Below, one piece after another: positions 5,801 through 8,524 of a stretch of 8,524 nucleotides of DNA. Both the position numbers and the translations under genes were made by a program. Position 1 is the stretch's first letter. Each line of letters opens with the position of its first letter. A model generated the notes under the pieces. It was given only the letters and a program-made list of their open reading frames with translations. It did not search any database and was not told the origin of the DNA. The DNA is from JBHHYR01 sp046757585 (GTDB lineage: Bacteria; Desulfobacterota; Binatia; HRBIN30): NCBI GenBank assembly GCA_046757585.1, contig JBHHYR010000164.1:1-8524 (forward strand), written 5' to 3'.

Positions 5801-8524
5801 ATGACTGATCAGACTCTGCACAGCCGGGTCCCGCCACCGGATCAGCCGGCACGCAACGCCATCATCCGCGAGCGCGCGCGCAACGTGGCGGTCGTTGCCG
5901 GTGCCGGCACGGGCAAGACAAAGACCATCATCGACCGTGCAGTGGAACTGCTCGCGCCCACCCAACGCGGCTCCGCGCCCATCGGCATCCAGCGGATGGC
6001 CCTCATCACCTTCACGCGCCGGGCAGCCGGAGAGCTGCGCTTCCGCATTCGCGAACAGCTCCTGCGCGACCTCGAGCGCGAGGCTCGGGGCAACGGGCGC
6101 CGGGCGACGTTGCTACGCGACGCCCTGGCAAATCTCGATGCCGCGTTTATTGGGACGATTCACGGGTTCGCCGATCGTCTACTCCGGCTGCGTCCGGTGG
6201 AAGCGGCACTCAGCCCGGCGTACACGCTGATCGATGACAACGCCGAGCTTGTGCGGGAAACGTTCCGGCGCCTGCGGCGGGCGGCAGAGGCGGGCACGTT
6301 GCGCGAAGAGATGGGCGCTGCCGGCAGCACGATTCCGCCAGCCTGGACCGACGAAGCAGCAGCAACCCTGCGTGCCGCGGCCCGGGCCGGGCTCCCAATG
6401 GAACGGGCCGAAAGCCCCGGCAGTCCGGCGCCTTCGCTGGAGGCAACACTGGCCCGGATGGTCGCCACGCGCGACGTGTCGGTTGATCCGGTTCCCATCC
6501 CCGATCCGCAGTTGGCGGAGGCGCGCGCGGCCGCCGCCCGTTTCGCAGAAATGGTCCGGCTCCTCCGCGCACAGGGCCGCGGCCACCGGCGCTTGCACCG
6601 GATCGCCCGTGCCTTGCGCCGGCTCGACGGCGTGGAGGACCCTGCCGACGCCGTCCGGATCGTGCAGGAGGCCCAGCAGGGCCGGCCATTGAACAAAGGC
6701 GCGGACTTCGGGGGCGATCAGGCCGGGTGGGATGCGTATGCTGCAATTCGCCCCGACAGCACCACGCCCAATTCGTTGGCTGCGAAGCTCAAGGGGCCGC
6801 ACCGCTGGCTGGCGGCACGGCTGGTGCGGCTGTTCCCGGTGGTCAACGCCGTGTACGAGCGTGTCAAGGCCGAGCATGAGGTGGTGGATTATCTCGACCT
6901 CCTCATGAAGCTGCGCGACCTGTTGCGCGACGATCCCGGCGCGCGCCGCTTCTATCAAGGCCTGTTCGATCACATCTTTGTCGATGAGTTTCAAGACACC
7001 GACCCGCTGCAGTGCGAGATTGTCTTTTTTCTATGTGAAGAGGGGACGGTGGCGCCGCGATGGGACGCCGTGCGCCTGCGGCCCGGAAAGCTCACCATCG
7101 TGGGCGACCCGAAGCAGTCGATCTATCGCTTCCGGCGCGCGGACATCGCGACGTACGAGCGCGCGACACAGCAGCTCGCAGCCGCCGGCGCCCTGCAAGA
7201 GCGCCTGAAGACCAACTTCCGCAGCCGCCCGGAACTCATCGCGTTTTTCAACCAGCAGCTGGCGCAGGTGCTCGGCAAGAAGGCAGGCCGGGCATTGGAC
7301 GCCTCCAGCGGTCAGGCCCACTACGAAGACCTCTTGCCGACAGCAATGCCGCCTGGGGGAGCAGTGGTTCACGTGCTGCCGTACACCGATGACGCTGGCG
7401 GTGGCTTGTTGGCTGCCGACGGGCGCCAGATCGAGGCGATCATGCTAGCGCGTTACGTGCGCTGGCTGCTCAGCACGGGAAAACGGGTCCGTGACCCGGA
7501 TACGAACCAGGAACGCCAACTCCAGGCAGGAGACATTGCAGTGCTCGCCTGCGTCACCACCAACCTGCCGCTGCTGCTGCGCCAGTTCGATATGCAGGGC
7601 ATTGAATACAGTGCCCGGGGTGGCGCGCTCTTCCTCGGACATCCGGTCATCCGCCAGTACCTCCTTGCGTTGCGCGCGCTGGCCGATCGGGATGACGGTG
7701 TGGCAGAAGCGGCCTTGCTCCGACCGCCGTTTTTTGCAGTGGACTGCGCCGATGCAGTTGTCGAACGGATCAACAAAGCCGACCCCCCGGATCCACGTCG
7801 CGCCAGGATGCAGGAGGCGCGCGCCACCGTGGTCGGACTACGTGCCCGGCGCCACATGCAATCCCCGGGCGCGACGGCACGCGACTTGATCGAACTGACG
7901 GGCCTCGGCCGCACTGTCGTTACCGGCTCTAACGGCCGGCAAGCGCTCGCCGCGCTGTACGACCTGGCGGGCGAGCTCGACCGGCGCGCAGCCGTTGACA
8001 GACGCGATTATGACGCCGCGACCGAACTGTTCCGTGCCTGGGCAACCGACCCCGTCTACCTCGACGCGCCCGAACCCGCCGGCACCAGTGCGGTGCGGGT
8101 GATGACCATTCATGGCGCCAAGGGGCTGGAGTTTCCCGTCGTGATCCTTTGGGATGGTTTTCAGACCTTCAGCAACCCCGGTGTCGGGGGCGTGTGGCAG
8201 GTCGAACGCGACGGTCACAGCTGGGCGCTCAGCCTCGGTGGCGTGGCCATCGAGCACCCGGCCGGAGCGCGTTTGCTGGAGCGGGAGAGGCAATTCGCGG
8301 AGCAAGAGCGGCGGCGGATGTATTACGTTGCCGCGACCCGTGCCCGCGATCTTCTCGTGCTCCCAGCGCCGCGGACCAAAGGCCAGCCTGGCCGATATGC
8401 AACGACCGCCCTGGTCGGCGATGATGCAGGACCACAGGTGGAACGGTTCGAGTGCTTTCGGCTCAAGCAGCTGCCGTTGTGGAGCCGTCTGGCCAGCACC
8501 GTGAGCGGTGCTGGTCGAGTCGCC
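5801..8524 (+). CDS. addA: AddA-type UvrD/Rep helicase subunit of AddAB, 3' end missing
   Basis: This is the ATP-driven 3'-5' motor of the AddAB complex. The frame stays open from the ATG at 5801 to the window edge, 908 codons without a stop. All superfamily 1A motifs are seen: Q-motif Asp14-Gln15, Walker A GAGTGKT (34-40, Lys39), motif Ia ALITFTRRAA (67-76), FIGTIHGF (116-123), motif II VDEFQDT with Asp395-Glu396, motif III GDPKQSIYRFRRAD from 435, motif IV TNFRS (471-475), motif V TIHGAKGLE (769-777), and motif VI YYVAATRAR (841-849, Arg847). The helicase should therefore be active. Known AddA proteins have about 1200 residues and end in a second nuclease domain, which would lie beyond the window. 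A GTG at 5783 with AGGG at 5771-5774 is an alternative start; the ATG at 5801 lacks a clear ribosome binding site. Without the C-terminus, a nuclease-free UvrD homologue cannot be fully excluded, but the addB neighbour argues for AddA. Confidence 0.93.
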   Translation, partial: MTDQTLHSRVPPPDQPARNAIIRERARNVAVVAGAGTGKTKTIIDRAVELLAPTQRGSAPIGIQRMALITFTRRAAGELRFRIREQLLRDLEREARGNGRRATLLRDALANLDAAFIGTIHGFADRLLRLRPVEAALSPAYTLIDDNAELVRETFRRLRRAAEAGTLREEMGAAGSTIPPAWTDEAAATLRAAARAGLPMERAESPGSPAPSLEATLARMVATRDVSVDPVPIPDPQLAEARAAAARFAEMVRLLRAQGRGHRRLHRIARALRRLDGVEDPADAVRIVQEAQQGRPLNKGADFGGDQAGWDAYAAIRPDSTTPNSLAAKLKGPHRWLAARLVRLFPVVNAVYERVKAEHEVVDYLDLLMKLRDLLRDDPGARRFYQGLFDHIFVDEFQDTDPLQCEIVFFLCEEGTVAPRWDAVRLRPGKLTIVGDPKQSIYRFRRADIATYERATQQLAAAGALQERLKTNFRSRPELIAFFNQQLAQVLGKKAGRALDASSGQAHYEDLLPTAMPPGGAVVHVLPYTDDAGGGLLAADGRQIEAIMLARYVRWLLSTGKRVRDPDTNQERQLQAGDIAVLACVTTNLPLLLRQFDMQGIEYSARGGALFLGHPVIRQYLLALRALADRDDGVAEAALLRPPFFAVDCADAVVERINKADPPDPRRARMQEARATVVGLRARRHMQSPGATARDLIELTGLGRTVVTGSNGRQALAALYDLAGELDRRAAVDRRDYDAATELFRAWATDPVYLDAPEPAGTSAVRVMTIHGAKGLEFPVVILWDGFQTFSNPGVGGVWQVERDGHSWALSLGGVAIEHPAGARLLERERQFAEQERRRMYYVAATRARDLLVLPAPRTKGQPGRYATTALVGDDAGPQVERFECFRLKQLPLWSRLASTVSGAGRVA
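8493..8514 (+). repeat. Perfect 9-bp inverted repeat inside addA
   Basis: The arms CCAGCACCG (8493-8501) and CGGTGCTGG (8506-8514) pair perfectly around a TGAG loop. The element lies inside the open addA frame and encodes part of an ASTVSGAG stretch. No T run follows before the window ends. It may be a chance product of GC-rich coding sequence. Confidence 0.5.

Noticed and set aside
6179..6994. Long open frame (271 codons) on the minus strand
   Set aside because: It is opposite addA, whose + frame carries all helicase motifs. The minus-strand product has no recognisable domain.
7024..7030. Run of T in addA, considered as a terminator tail or slippage site
   Set aside because: It lies within continuous coding between helicase motifs II and III, no hairpin precedes it, and the frame is unchanged on both sides.
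1..8524. CRISPR array, tRNA/rRNA, transposon ends or phage genes
   Set aside because: I looked for spaced direct repeats, tRNA-like folds, transposase motifs and terminal inverted repeats and saw none. The window is almost fully explained by five co-directional genes.

Overview
This 8.5-kb window is from a GC-rich bacterial chromosome (about two thirds G+C by eye). All five genes lie on the + strand and leave little space between them. The base composition, the AddAB-type repair genes, a plsC and a plant-type asparaginase would fit a GC-rich proteobacterium or a relative such as the Myxococcota or Binatota-like lineages. That placement is an inference; nothing here fixes the taxon. I see no rRNA, tRNA, CRISPR, insertion sequence or phage gene.

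Left part (2-1433): the 3' portion of an isoaspartyl peptidase/L-asparaginase of the Ntn-hydrolase type, cut by the window edge, is followed after 10 bases by a complete 1-acylglycerol-3-phosphate acyltransferase (plsC). The close spacing suggests co-transcription, though the two enzymes share no obvious pathway. A 104-base gap follows, with a short perfect hairpin directly after the plsC stop and a good ribosome binding site before the next gene.

Middle and right (1538-8524): a 267-codon gene of unrecognised family, then addB and addA. AddB (1130 aa) carries a degenerate helicase-like N-terminal part with no visible ATP-binding motif in the segment where one is expected, a complete RecB-type nuclease motif set, and the four-cysteine iron-sulfur signature of AddB. 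AddA shows the full set of UvrD/Rep superfamily 1 helicase motifs and runs off the window before its expected C-terminal nuclease. Together they should form the AddAB helicase-nuclease, which resects double-strand DNA ends and prepares them for RecA-dependent recombination. The unknown gene sits 38 bases upstream of addB on the same strand.

The window is mostly well-understood housekeeping content. The most open question is the unrecognised gene before addB. Other points of note are TTG starts on two neighbouring genes, an inactive-looking AddB motor, and a strong hairpin inside the addA coding region.
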